In this document: piece by piece, positions 20,381 through 31,655 of the stretch
Position numbering within the stretch: the first letter of the stretch is position 1
Layout of the letters: each line of letters begins with the position of its first letter
Assembly (NCBI GenBank): GCA_033558025.1
Contig: JAUCEF010000007.1
Coordinates: 5,084,001-5,148,000, forward strand
From: Phytophthora sp. 'mugwort'
Lineage: Eukaryota; Oomycota; Peronosporomycetes; Peronosporales; Peronosporaceae
DNA length: 64,000 bases
Reading direction: 5' to 3'
Translations under genes and position numbers: made by a program
The notes under the pieces: model-generated
Databases searched by the model: none
What the model saw: the letters and a program-made list of their open reading frames with translations, nothing else
What the model was told of the DNA's origin: nothing

Positions 20381-21137
20381 ATGTTGCCGTACGAGTGATA
20401 ACGTTTCATACATCAAATGGGGTAAAATTTATCGGGTGAAGGTGCGAGAGCGCACAGGTAAGATATGCTATATTATAAACCCGTCTCTCCCGAGAAGTAG
20501 GATACTGATAATTAAACAACATAAGGAATCGATCGAATCCCTCAACAAAAACTTATTACCGAATTATAGGGCTGATCCGATGTTATCGATATTATATGGT
20601 CAGCCACATGGAGTCGCATCTATATGAGAATATCCCAGTGGGAGATTGTTTTGACAAGCTGGAGCTTGTGCTCGAAAGTTAGGGGAAAGCCCATACGGTA
20701 AATATTGCACTCGGTTATAGCTTAATCAATATTGTAGATAAAATCGACGTTCGTTATTGGTATCCGAATGCTGCCAACACAATTGTCTTCAACTCTCCGA
20801 TTACTATTAATACTATGGGAGATATTGGAAAGAAGGGGATAGCTCCTATAAAAACGATGGAGCTGGCAAACAATCTTAACATACACCCTTCAGCTGGATT
20901 CAAGCTACTACGTATCATAGGTTTTAAGCTATTTATCTACTTTTAAAATCATGCTCTCGGGGATAACGGAGCTGTAACCCCCAAGGTAATTCTCGATGAC
21001 AAGCATGTAATCAACTCTTCAAAGACTAACAATAAATGCGTTTCCCATTGTATAACTTTTCATTCCAATCGTGGTAAGGACCCACGCACAATTCAATTCC
21101 TTGTTGAGGAAACATTCAGGCGTTTCGTACAAGGGTA
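20381..21137 (+). pseudogene. Polinton B DNA polymerase, N-terminal part
   Basis: ATG at 20381 aligned to the copy A start. GIY-YIG-like segment IYRVKVRERTGKICYII at about 20425-20475. In this copy the frame reads through the point where copy A has a stop, so that stop is private to A. Frameshifts follow near 20400 and 20620. Then come NIALGYSL and the NNKCVSHC segment (about 21030-21055), matching copy A. The coding stops at the TA target site of the pogo insertion and resumes at 22884. Confidence 0.75.
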
Positions 21138-22881
21138 CGGGCAACGCCCGGTTAGAGGCCACATTAGGGACTGCAATATCAACTGTGTCCTTGGGTTCGA
21201 AGTCGAATCTAAGGACATGCACTTCATTTGTATATAGCCAACCCTCTAAGGACTATCACCGAAGAAGTCAATAATTTGCCGCTGGCCCATACTCCCTAGT
21301 ATCGGCTTCCTGCGTGTTTCAGCTATCTCGTGCACTTCGCAGTGTCGATGCCGTGCACAAAAACGAACGTTTCGAGCTGTTGAGTAGCTAGCTGTAAGAG
21401 CTTCATAGTGGAATAACGGGCAATTTTCAGACTCAGCTTCATCGTCACTCGTTGGATTTTCGCGACACGGCACCTCCTCTAGCTCGAAATCGTATTCATC
21501 GGCATCCATTGGATACGATAACGCCAGTTTGCCAATAAAGTTCATCAAGAGGGGAGGTATCAAGCTTCTCAGGCTGATTTTGCCGCTTGAGCTGGGCAAC
21601 AGTTACCCTTGATACAATACCAGTATGGATCCAGCAATTTCGAATTGTGTCGGCAGTGACTCCGTTCCGGGCCTTCACGATCTGTGAGTAGAGCTTAGAA
21701 CATCTACTTCGTTTGTAGATTCCAGCTTCTAGCATATCAAGTGTCCACCAAATAAATTGCATCTTGTTCTTTGCTTGAAATTTTTGATGAGGCCCGCTGC
21801 CTGGAGGAAAGACGTCGTGTTCGGCGGCAGGAACTGCACTTGAACGTTTGTGAGTTCGATTGGCACGTGAGACGAGCATTGCCAATCAGCGAGAGGACTT
21901 TCTACCGTGAATGATGAGATTAAACCTTTTAAATCCACTCAGCAAACACGATAGAAGTCATCCAAGCGTTCGAGTTGGCAAAATAGTTTATCGGGAGCAT
22001 GAATTTTCGACACCTTTGAAGCAGCACGGATTGTTTACTTGTTGATGACGACAAATTCGAGCCTTTCCGAGCCGTCCATGTTACAGCAAAGCGCGACTGA
22101 AACACATGCCTTGTCCTTCTTTTTGTCTAGGATCGGATCTGTTGCTAGCGTTTGGGAAGGCTATCAGCGATAAAATAGCAAACGCAAGACGCATACTCAT
22201 CGAGCAGCTCCTGCAGCTCCAGGCGCTGTTCAAGCAGTCGGCCGTGTCGACGGAACCTGCTTCCCCGTGTTGTCGATATGACTTAAAGTCATGCCTTGCC
22301 TTGATTCTGATGGCCCACGAAAGCCAGACGTGCGCAATTTCTCCAGCACCCTCTAGCATCTCGTTTGCTTTTGTGTGGAGCAACATATCGCTAATGGTAA
22401 CCTTGCCTTGACTGTTGAGGACAAAAGCGTAGGGAGCTTCATCCATAGCAGCGAAGCGCCCCCTCTGCTGGCGTTTCGCGTCCGGGGCTACCCCAGGCTG
22501 GAGTTGCTCGCTCAAAATCTGACTCCTGGTTGACCTACCAACGAGGAGATCATACGCGCTCATCGCCCAGTGGCACAGGTCATCTTGGGTCAGCGTGGGG
22601 TTCTGGTGGTGGGTTTTGATTCCTCTCTTCTGTGAGTACGTTAAATGGGTGCGGGGCGGCATTTTGTTAAGCGGGGAGGTGGCAACCGAATTGCTGTGAA
22701 GGCAATATTCCTTGGATTGACTGATAGGGACTGGACTGGTGCGCCCTTGTACTGTAATGTCCGACAATTGAGAAGTACTAATTATTATTATTTTTTTTAT
22801 AGCGCAGATCCGTCCCGCTCGATCATCACCATCAACTGTAAATGTCCCCCATATGTAGGTGCGCTAATCGGGCGTTGTCTG
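21138..22881 (-). mobile_element. Complete pogo-like DNA transposon nested in Polinton B
   Basis: 1,744-bp element with terminal inverted repeats: left end CGGGCAACGCCCGGTTAG, right end (reversed) CAGACAACGCCCGATTAG. TA flanks it on both sides (21136-21137 and 22882-22883), the classic Tc1/mariner-pogo target duplication. It carries one broken transposase on the - strand. Polinton polymerase homology runs to its left edge and resumes exactly at its right edge. Confidence 0.92.
21246..22662 (-). pseudogene. Pogo/Tigger-like transposase, broken
   Basis: Transposase of the nested element. The likely start at 22662 (MPPRTHLTYSQ) opens a CENP-B/Psq-type helix-turn-helix, with TLTQDDLCHWA as the recognition region; this would bind the terminal repeats. 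The frame runs to 22081. The DDE_1-type catalytic domain lies in shifted frames from 21938, including NVQVQFLPPNTTSFLQ and then GLIKNFKQ. The expected catalytic Asp between Leu-Gln and Gly is missing. Further frame changes occur to 21246, where a Ser/Glu-rich tail ends. It is inactive. The family call rests on the FLPPNTTS signature and the N-terminal HTH. Confidence 0.83.
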
Positions 22882-22883
22882 TA

Positions 22884-25800
22884 TTAACTATACTTTAGGT
22901 CTCTTTCGCAGCTTCAAGTCTATCGATATTATGCAGTTCGATGATCTTGAGGAATATTTAAACTAAGTATCCATGCCTATAAAAAGGGTATGGGTCAGGT
23001 AATGTCGAGTACATTCGTCCATCTGAGAAGAAATTCGACCGAATCAACATTGTGTCTCATGAGAACACTCTATATATACATCAAGAACATTGAAATGTTT
23101 CAGAACAAATACCAGTACCAGAAATGTGATATGATCTTTAAAGCAAACGATAAGCTACGAAACCACTTCAAGAACAGATGCGATGTAGTCAATATTGCGT
23201 CGTTCCCAAAGCTGCCGAGCATCTACATCCCTCCTGAGTACATGAGTAAAGAATTGCTTCAACAATACTCACTCGAACACGTGGATCACTACATAGAACA
23301 TTTCGCCGTTTATGACTTCGAGTTCATTGTCAAGCCAACAGAGACTAGCAACGGAGAAAATACTATGTGAATGAGCACATCCCCGTTGGCATCTCATATC
23401 AGATAGCTTGACTAATCGTGTTGAATGCTTTATTAATAACGTTCCGCGTGCATCGCTAAAGGTTATGTCGACAATATTAACAGCACAACTTATAACATTC
23501 AGCGATATAATGTCAAGAAGTATGAGATCAGGTGATCGATAAGTTAATTAAACAAGGTGAATATAAGTCCTTCTTTGATGTACATACCAATATCAACAAC
23601 TTTAGTATCAGTGATAATGGGTCATATAAGAGAATCAGTCGTATCATCAGTCAAGTACCTGCGCTTGGGTTCACCTTCGGGAGCTATGATATCAACCTCA
23701 TCAACTCAGTGATCGGAACCGATAACATTAAATCCCTTATCCGAAATCCGAGTGTATGTGTATCGCAACCGATGATTTCAAAATGCTCGATATAGTGAAT
23801 TACGTTCCAAAACGTACAACTTCGAATGGTCATCTAACTACATATCTCGGAGGGTGCCAATGCAAAGACAAGATTCGCTGTACATGCGGTCTCAGTAAGG
23901 GTATCTTCGCATATGAATACATTACATCGTTCGATGTTTTAAATAAGACTACAATCCCACCTAAGAAGGCGTTCAACAGCGATCTTCGAGGGACGGTTGC
24001 TACTAGTGAAGATTATGACCGCGTCAAGTTCGTTTGGGAATACTATGAGATGACGATCTGCTGATCTGGTATAATAATCTAGATGTAGTACCATTTATCG
24101 AAGTTATCCAATCCCAGCGCGAATTATCCAAAAGATTTGATCTCGATATGCTAACTATGGAGTCGCTTTTTTTTTACCTGGTCTTACTGAAACGTTTTGT
24201 ATAAAACATGCCACAGGAATCTAAAGAAGCAACCGAGAATAGCGGTTCCAGGCTTTGAATTTCCTGGTAAACGAATGAGGGGGCAAAGACTCAAGATGCA
24301 GAAGTCTAATGCGAATATAGAGGTGGCCATGGTCATCTAAACACTTTATTGGATGGGCAGAAGTATCTATGCGTTGTATGCTATTGTCCTCAAACTGCTG
24401 ATAAAAATCCCATCAGCTGATAGAATCAATAACTCGAAAGGCCATAGTGATGGCAGCATCATGATCAGCTTATTAAGTGCAACGTTGCTCGCAAGAATAT
24501 GTCAATTCCTGGGTTTAGAAAAAAGAAGCTTTATGATTCCAACTCCGACCAGTTGGTCTATTCAATTGATCTGGAGGAGAAAGAGATCTACGGCAAAATG
24601 AAGTCCAATACTGCGGAGGCCGCTCTATAATTTTTAATTAATACGATAAGCGCAATGAAACTTTGATTCATGATGGCTAGCTCTGTAAGAAAGTCATCGG
24701 ATATGATGAAAATGCTCTGTATCTCTGGGCTCTTAGTAATGACATGCCGTGCACTCGATTAATTACAGTAAAAGCTTACGATGGGGTCATCGACGACATC
24801 AAGACTGACAAGATTTTGGCTTTCTCGAATACGACAGCCGCACGCCTGACCATTCGAAAGATTATTTTAGTGAGATGACTCCCATTTTCAAGAACTTGGT
24901 TGTACTGATGAGAAGGTTATTGACTCTCATATGTATGTAAAATCAGGCACGCGAAAAAACTGCCACGCCCGCTCGCAAGCTCATCGGTAGCTACTTTGGT
25001 GAAAAGATGCTTATCTATGCACCAATCTGTAAGTGGTACCTCTCACCATGGATTGGAAACCACTAAGACTTGGAGCTTCACAAAAACAAATCCTCACAAA
25101 GCTTAAACCATTAATGGGAGAAATATCTCAAGTTCGGCGTGAGGGTAATGCGATAAAAGCAAAAAAATGGTTGGTACGATGATGAAGATCATTGGCAACT
25201 CGGCGTTTGGACGATCGGGCATAGACATGACCAACCATAAGATGGTCGAATATGAGTCTGAAGAGGTAGCTTTGAAAAGAGGGTTGAACATCTCACGTTT
25301 CAGTTGTTGGAGGAACTAAACGGTTCGTGTGAGATTACCATTAGGAAGCGATGCATAAAGAGCAAAAATCCTATCCATTCCAGCATTGCCATCTACCAGA
25401 TTGCTAAGTTGCGTATGCTTGAGTTCTCTACGATTGTATTGATTTTTACTTCGATCGCAGCGATTTCTAATATCAGGAGATGGACACTGACTCAGCATAC
25501 CTAGCCTATACCTGTGAAAACCCTTTCAGAGATTGTATCAAGCCTGAGCTACAAGGAATTTCAAGAAGCACTAATATAATTGGTTCCCAAGAGACTATAA
25601 CATAGAAGTATCGAGCTATGACAAATTTACTCCTGGAGTTTTGAAGGGGAGTGGCGAGGTAATGCGATTATTGCCTTGTCAAGTAAGAATACATCTGCGC
25701 TATTCCTGATGAGGTATAAAAGATCAGGAAATATGAGCTAATTGTCAATGGTAAAGTTGAACATTTCAAGTAGCCAAACAAAGGTATCCAAAAGAACAGA

Positions 25801-25985
25801 AATAGTGTTTTTTTATCTCCTGATAAGTTCGAGTCAGTCGTTCGCTAACGAATCACTCTCACAGGCACTAACAGAGGATTTTGCATTAGCGAGAAGACGC
25901 AATCGATTATTACATACAATCAAACAAATACCGCCCTCAATTATTACTACGACAAGCGGCAAGTGCCCCCCCCCCCCTCGGTAAA
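22884..25985 (+). pseudogene. Polinton B DNA polymerase, exonuclease to palm
   Basis: Resumes the polymerase interrupted by pogo. It contains a C2H2-like finger (KCDMIF...LRNHFKNRC, about 23120-23180), exonuclease motif I, VYDFEF (about 23308-23325), an endonuclease-VII-like treble clef (about 24365-24510: SADRINNSKGHSDG, then a CNVARK equivalent in a shifted frame), palm motif A, YDENALYLW (about 24700), motif B, KIIGNSAFG (about 25187-25213), motif C, DTDS (25483-25494), and the C-terminal LSPDKFESVV segment (about 25820). Many frameshifts and stops are scattered along it. Subtracting pogo, the gene spans about 1,290 codons, the same as copy A. It ends in a run of 12 C at 25966-25977. Confidence 0.84.
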
Positions 25986-25989
25986 AAAA

Positions 25990-26722
25990 TACATGCCAAT
26001 CCTATTTCAAATGCGAATCTATCACCCATCATAACAATAACCCCGACGATCATGGGACGATGGGAAAAATTCAACGATTTGATCGTACGCACAAGTCGAG
26101 ATTGATGAAGATAAACCAATCTGTAACGATCAAGCTACTTAGCGACTTCATTGGCAGCTACAACAATACTAAGCACACTTCTATCAAACTGACACCAAAT
26201 GTAGCATCCAGACAGATTATTGCATCTGAATTAGCTCACAACCCAAAAGACGACAACAAAGTTATGGAGAAGCTCGAGAATCGGATATTTGGGGCATCTG
26301 TGTTATATCGTTTAAAGAAGGAGCAGTTTGAGAGGGAATCGGCTAGTTGGAGTAAACCTATATATAATATATTGGTATCGACGGCTATCGAGTCAAATCA
26401 GATCTATAAAGCACGAAATGATATCAAATTGGTTAATGGCGCGATAACAGATTCAAAGGTTATGAATAATCAAATATTTGAGGTTGAAAAGGTGATGGAT
26501 CATAAGAAACAGGAATCAGGTAAATACAAATATCTCGTCAAATGGATTGGAGAATATGACGAACTATCGTGGGAGCCACAAGATAATCTTAGATTGACCA
26601 ACAGAGCAAAAGGTCAGCACTCGAGAATGAGTATTTGGATCAAAAGAGAGTACAAAATAAACTTATTTGAGGCATACTCGAAAAGCGCTGAAACAATTAT
26701 TTTTTGTTTAAAAGTTTATTAG
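25990..26722 (+). pseudogene. Polinton B integrase C-terminal half with intact chromodomain
   Basis: Starts mid-core at the DHGTMGKIQRFDRT segment, which supplies the third catalytic position (Glu in copy A, Gln here). The N terminus and first two Asp residues are missing, apparently deleted at the polymerase junction. The frame from 26060 to 26722 is continuous for 220 residues. It includes a linker and a chromodomain at about 26480-26600 (FEVEKVMDH, YKYLVKWIGEYDELSWEP), which would read a histone mark or guide integration. The chromodomain has the aromatic and WEP residues that copy A lost. Inactive as an integrase. Confidence 0.85.
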
Positions 26723-26989
26723 GTACTGCGAAAGTTGTGGATAATTCAAGAAGTTAGCAAAATTAAAACGAGCTGATTGATCTTGATGCAGCCTCCATCT
26801 TTCCTAATATAGTTGTTAACCGCAAGTATCAACGCGAATTAGAAGCACTTTTCGGCGTTCCATTCCATTCCATTGGAGATAACTATTTTTTAATCTACTA
26901 ATGAGCGAAATCGTATCTGCCATTCTTATGCAAAATTTAGACATGCTTCAGTAACGCCGAGCTACTGGTAGAGTCGAGAGTATTTATGA

Positions 26990-27229
26990 CTACATTTTTT
27001 ATGGTTTGCATCATATAGGCGGCAACATGTTCCCGAATTTCCATCACTCGCTCAGAGAGAACAAAAGCGACAAGAGCTTCTTGAACGAGCTCAGCGACGT
27101 GTTCGAGAAGCTAAAGCCAGACGTGATATGTATGAAGGTGCATCGTGGGCAAACTACCTAAGTAACACTTTATGCATGGCTTCCTCGTCAGTTCAGATGG
27201 ACTCAATAGACGGGTCGTCTGAGCCTTAA
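26990..27229 (+). other. Charged helical ORF fragment in Polinton B
   Basis: One + frame reads a Gln/Arg/Glu-rich helical stretch (QREQKRQELLERAQRRVREAK) followed by MYEGASWANYL and ends at 27229. The content is unlike random translation, and the following 250 bp hold further short peptides. It lies after the integrase, where Polintons carry packaging and structural genes. No family recognised. Confidence 0.35.
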
Positions 27230-27711
27230 AAAAAAGGTGAGTGATGGATCCTCGTAGACAAGCTCTGGTGTATCAAGTATTGAAACTGGCTGAAACTAAC
27301 CCCCACAGAGTGCGTACGACTAATAAAAAGGTTCAGGTTGTGACTTAAAACTTCAGATTTTGGAATTGACAGTTGCACTCGTACAGCTGTATGATCGATA
27401 ACAAGTTGAAGCCATGGTGGATGCGAAGGTGTGAGAATCAGATGGAAATGATGTTTTCGGTGAAGTAGTGACGAACAAGAGCAAGCAAAGAGAGCAGTTT
27501 CTTAAACATTTGAGGTGTATCCGATTCTTGTCGAACTACGTATTCATCCTCTTGCTTCTGACGATCGTCAGATAACAAAGTACTAGATTGGTAATGCTGG
27601 GAATTTTTTTAGTGTCAAGCTAAATATAGTATCGTTATCCCCAAACGTATATTGGTCCGGGACATACGACCATATTAGGGAGATTTTAGCTAGACATATT
27701 CGATTTCTCGC

Positions 27712-28260
27712 CTAATCACCGAAACAGAGGTACGCCAAAAAATGGGAAAGAAGATTAGCCAACTCCGTATCAGGTATGGCAACGTATTGGATCGAAGCGG
27801 ACATGATTAAATGCTTCGGAAGGGGATGCTGCTGATCGACTAAGCAACGACTCGAGCATAGCTTTCTATTTAATAATTCAACCTCCATAACGTCTGACCA
27901 AACTGACAGCAATATCGAAATGTTCTGGACCATTAATAAAAATAGGAATTTTTTTTTGCTTGAGTCTAACGGCTTGAAAAATTGTACCAATTCTTATGGG
28001 TACAAGTAAAATATCGCCTGTTGTTGCAGATGGATATACTTGCGGCTCGATGGTAACTCCATTAGTGTATTTAGCAGAGATAGTAATCGTGTAAGGTTAG
28101 CTATCACTAAGAGAGATAAATGACCAATCACATTCCAATCGTTTGTAGATATGGTTAAATTCAGAGGTCTTGATTTGGTATTAGTTAGTAAACAGAATGA
28201 AGAAGTGGTTGTATAGGATTTAACACCAGGCGATGGGGAAGCCCAACATGGAGTACTGAG
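27712..28260 (-). pseudogene. Candidate virion-like protein remnant, Polinton B
   Basis: On the - strand, besides two longer uninformative frames, one frame reads a beta-rich stretch with few stops: PYTITISAKYTNG, VYPSATTGDILLVPIRIG and PIFINGPEHFDIAVS (about 28105-27890). Alternating polar and hydrophobic residues suggest a jelly-roll-like structural protein, which would fit a Polinton capsid or penton gene. The strand is opposite to PolB and integrase. The identification is by composition and position only, and other frames compete. Confidence 0.3.
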
Positions 28261-28531
28261 TGGCGCTGATAAAGATATGGAGCCAAAGCTGACCAACGCT
28301 GACAACGACACCAAGCGAAGCTTAACCGATTACTACATTCAGTTAGCTGCTAATAAGACTGAGGAAATTATTACTATTCCATTGCGTCTGAAGCCGGTTG
28401 TTAATACCAAGAATAGAGTAAAACCTCTCTCGGATTACTATTCGGTGAGCCGACGATCAGTCGATCATTCTATTTTAGAAATAATAATAGCGATAGATAA
28501 GTGTGTGGCAATGCTTGGTCAGAACTCATGA
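28180..28531 (+). pseudogene. Unrecognised ORF of Polinton B
   Basis: A + frame with one stop reads LVSKQNEEVVV, then (from 28277, no breaks) LTDYYIQLAANKTEEIITIPLRL and NRVKPLSDYYSVSRRSVDH, ending at 28531. Composition is protein-like, with evenly spaced hydrophobics. It overlaps the - strand candidate above, so at most one of the two is genuine over the shared stretch. No family recognised. It may be a structural or packaging gene of the element. Confidence 0.35.
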
Positions 28532-28539
28532 AGAGCATT

Positions 28540-28965
28540 CAGTGGATGGGTACTTTCATATGGCTACTGAGCTATTTTGAAGAGTTGGATCACTATCTTT
28601 CTGATGTTGAATACCTATTCCCGTCAAATGATGAAGAAGCAACTAAATAGTAAAGGAGAGGGAGCTTGACATAAAATACGGAAAACCTTGTAATAACCTT
28701 GAGATCCTGAACAATGCGATTATGAAGTCTGTTCAGGATATAAGACAAGAAAGTATTGAGAAGTATCATGATGAAAAATTCCAAAAGCTTCACGAAGACT
28801 CTGAGGCAGCATTTCAAGCGTATGGCGATGCTCACAAGCAATATGAAAGAGCTAAGGAAGCGGTGAGGTTCAAGCTCAAAAGCTTTAAGATCGGCTTTGA
28901 AGGCCGCGCAATCGACACTGAAAGCTACTAAGTCTGTGTATCAATCCAAAGCTAAGATGTACTCT
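28540..28965 (+). pseudogene. Coiled-coil ORF fragment at the right end of Polinton B
   Basis: Short + frames read KSIQWMGTFIWLLSYFEELDHYL, then (28722-28931) a Lys/Glu/Gln-rich coiled coil with YHDEKFQKLHEDSEAAFQAY. A shifted frame continues LKATKSVYQSKAKMY to about 28965. The Ty3 sequence begins immediately after, so the Polinton is probably truncated here. No function assigned. Confidence 0.35.
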
Positions 28966-28989
28966 GACACGCACAAACTGCAAGGAAGT

Positions 28990-29770
28990 GGTCAAAGAGG
29001 CGCCGGTGTTGTGCCCCTTGAAGGAGTTGTCAGACGAGGTCCGTATTCTATTTGCACGTAGTTCGTTGCTATACCTCAGTCGCGGACACATTGGCGAGAG
29101 AGGAATTGGGAGCCAAATTGGACGAGTCGTCCTCCGTAGCAATCGCAATGCAAAGTTACGAAAACTTAACAGGATTCAAGGGAAGCTGCATGTCGATTAA
29201 GAGAGCAAGCAAGACCGAATATAACCTCCAATCTCAGCGGAGGCATACTAAACAGGTTCGCCGAGTCAGATTTCGTCGACCCGGGGGTTAGACGCCTCAA
29301 CGAGGGAACAATCACATCAGGTTTCACCCATAGTAGCGACGACAACAAATCCCTTGTCTTTTATTGGCTCGGGAGCGGATTCGAAGTAGCCTACCAGTCT
29401 CCAAAGCTCAGCGAATGCAAGCCCTAGCCAGTATTGCGCATGAACGCCAAGAATTACCAACTGCACAAGACGTTGACTAACTGGGCGTCCAAGCAGAACG
29501 GCGAGGATGAATTGCCGCTGCCCAAGACGAGGAATAGCATGGTCTGATAATTGCGCGATGAATTCCATGAGCCCGCCCATGGAAAAATCACAAATAGCAG
29601 ACCGTTTCGTTCTCAGCGAGGACAGGCTCCTGTACATGTTGTCCTCCGCAGGGAACGCAAAGAGCTCAGCGAGGAGGATACGAAGCTGCGTTTAGCAATT
29701 CCAGCTACTATCATCGATGAAATTCTGCGGAACTGTCATAACCCGATCAAAGTCGGTCACTAAGGTATTT
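28990..29770 (+). pseudogene. Ty3/Gypsy RNase H to integrase-zinc fragment
   Basis: At 29040-29200 the frames read HVVRCYTSVADTLA and then KLRKLNRI, matching the end of the RNase H domain in the large Ty3 element at 51083-50730 (VVRCYNAAADSLAT...LKMLNRI). After broken frames, 29551-29763 reads APVHVV, ELSEEDTKLRLAIP and IDEILRNCHNPIKVGH, the start of the integrase H2C2 zinc region. No core follows. It is an internally broken fragment on the + strand. Confidence 0.72.
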
Positions 29771-30190
29771 ATCACGAGGCCAGGGACTTGGACTCGGGAA
29801 GGTAAGTTGAAAAGTGAGATACAATTGAAAGCAGAAATCACACTAACCTTCTACATGTTTTGTCATAGTTCTCAAGTCAGGCTTGTGCCAAGGCAGTCAC
29901 CTATAGCCCAGTTCTCTGTAGCAGGATCAAAGATCATGCTTACAATGATGTTTGCCTCGACCTTAATCATCAACATGATGCGCGTTTCCCACGCGCAGAC
30001 TTGCAGTTCCAGCTAGTGTCCATACATGTCATGCAGCTAGCGCACGACCCAGCAGCGCCGGAGCATTTTCTGATGATGCTCAATGCAAGCACGGCCTGAA
30101 GCCGTGCGGTGCGATGACATATTTTTGTCACCACGAGTGAGACAGACCGCTGTCACCACTACACAGCCACACAACGCCGTAGCTGACGGA
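29771..30190. other. Spacer between opposed Ty3 pieces
   Basis: No supported gene. Possibly the downstream noncoding or LTR part of the Ty3 element to its right (read leftward). No TG...CA boundary could be fixed. Confidence 0.35.
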
Positions 30191-30195
30191 TATCG

Positions 30196-31565
30196 CTATT
30201 GTAGTTGTGCCTGGAGCAGATCGTCAGCGGATGACTCCACATACTTATGCACAGCCTGGGGCACATCCTTTTGCATGGTGACGAAACTCGCCCAGCTATT
30301 CTCGATAGGCTGAAGGCCAGTCCATTGCACCAGAAGCCCCCAGCAGTCCAATCCCTCGTTATAACGACGATCGACGAAAGCAGACACGTCGAGAACAACT
30401 CCTTGCGAGGTCATGAGCTCTTGTATTTCCACATCCATGTTCGAGTCTGGGTCGGCGTAGTACTTAAGCCGGGAGCCGTGAACTTCGTAGGTTTTACCTG
30501 TCACTAAATGTTCTACCTTGAACGCATGTTGTGGGAACGCCTCCATTATGCGGAAGGGACCGAGCCACTGCCCGAGCAACTTGTTGTTCAGCAAACGCGC
30601 GTCGATTCGAGACGAGAGCACATATAATCACTAATGTCGAAGTTGCAGACAGCACCAGTTTTCCTCTGCATGTCCATTAATCGCTTGCGTTCCTTGATGT
30701 CAACGACCTCCTTGTGCATGCCTGCGAGCGATGCATGGAGCCGCGCAAGCTGAGTTCGATGTTTTCCAGGAAAATCACCCCGAGTTCTTCGCCTTGTTTG
30801 GTCGGACGGATGACCACGTCTAGGGCAGACGGAGACGGTAGGCCAGTGAATAGCTTTCCAGGTGAGTACCCCACCAGCGATTCCATCGGTGAATGATTAA
30901 TATTGGCTTGCACGATCGGAAATAAATATGGTCATTCGTGACAATCTAGTCTATAATATATCAGCAGTGCACGTAGTATCTAGAGCAGATCTCTGTTGAC
31001 TCGTTCCACGGTTCCATTGAGCCAAGGAGACTAGATAGGAGGAAATGACGATCCATCTTGAGCCATGCGCACAAGTGATCAACTGTTTGATTACGGAAAT
31101 GAACTCCTTGGTCAGAGAGCAGTCTCGAGGGACACCAATATCGTTTGTACCAGTCAACCAGGCTTCTGCGGCGACATAGGCCGTTGGTGTGAAACAGGGA
31201 AATAGTTCACAAAAATGGGTAAGCGAGTCCTTGAGTACCAGCGCGTAGGCCGTAAAACCAAATCCATTGCCCAGGTAAGTGAAATCCCAGTGCAGGGCTT
31301 CATTGCGCATCGTTGCCGTAAACGTCGGGCCATAAGGGCGCTGAATCTGTCGAGGGCCCTTGACGTGCTTGCATATCAAGCATCCACGTGTAAATTGGGA
31401 TACTTTCTTGCTCAGCTGCACAATGAAGAAACGTTCACTTAGCAAGGTGACCCTCATTGCCTCTCCACGGTGTCCTTGGGCTCCACAGTGTGCCACCACT
31501 ATTAGTCGTGCTAGAAGGTCCTTCGCTCCTGTCGGCATCCACGGCTTGTGGTCTACCAAGAGCAC
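30196..31565 (-). pseudogene. Ty3/Gypsy integrase and chromodomain-like end
   Basis: Integrase of a third Ty3 element. Frame 31565-30951 opens with the zinc-binding H2C2 region (HCGAQGHRGEAMR ... GCLICKHVKGP), followed by the core start (LHWDFTYLGNGFGFTAYALVLKD, first Asp). Frame breaks follow. A piece at 30913-30677 reads NHSPMESLVGYSPGKLF, the loop after the catalytic Glu. The last frame (30621-30196) has LLGQWLGPFRIMEAF, then HGSRLKYYADPD and a chromodomain-like VQWTGLQPIENSW. It follows RT/RNase H in the normal order. Stops make it inactive. Confidence 0.85.
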
Positions 31566-31655
31566 ACCGTCCTCCGCAACGACAGGCAGCGATCCGGCCG
31601 CTCCAGCCGCAATCTTTGGGCAGTCACAATGTCCGAAATATGTGGTAACACAAAG

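Larger units (their letters stand above)
20381..28960 (+). mobile_element. Polinton/Maverick remnant, copy B
   Basis: Divergent relative of copy A in the opposite orientation. It has the same order, PolB then chromodomain integrase, followed by about 2.2 kb of further coding debris that may hold structural genes. A complete pogo transposon (21138-22881) splits the polymerase. A deletion at 25985-25990 removed the integrase N terminus. The upstream flank of the polymerase ATG matches that of copy A over a short stretch. No terminal repeats are visible. Confidence 0.8.
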
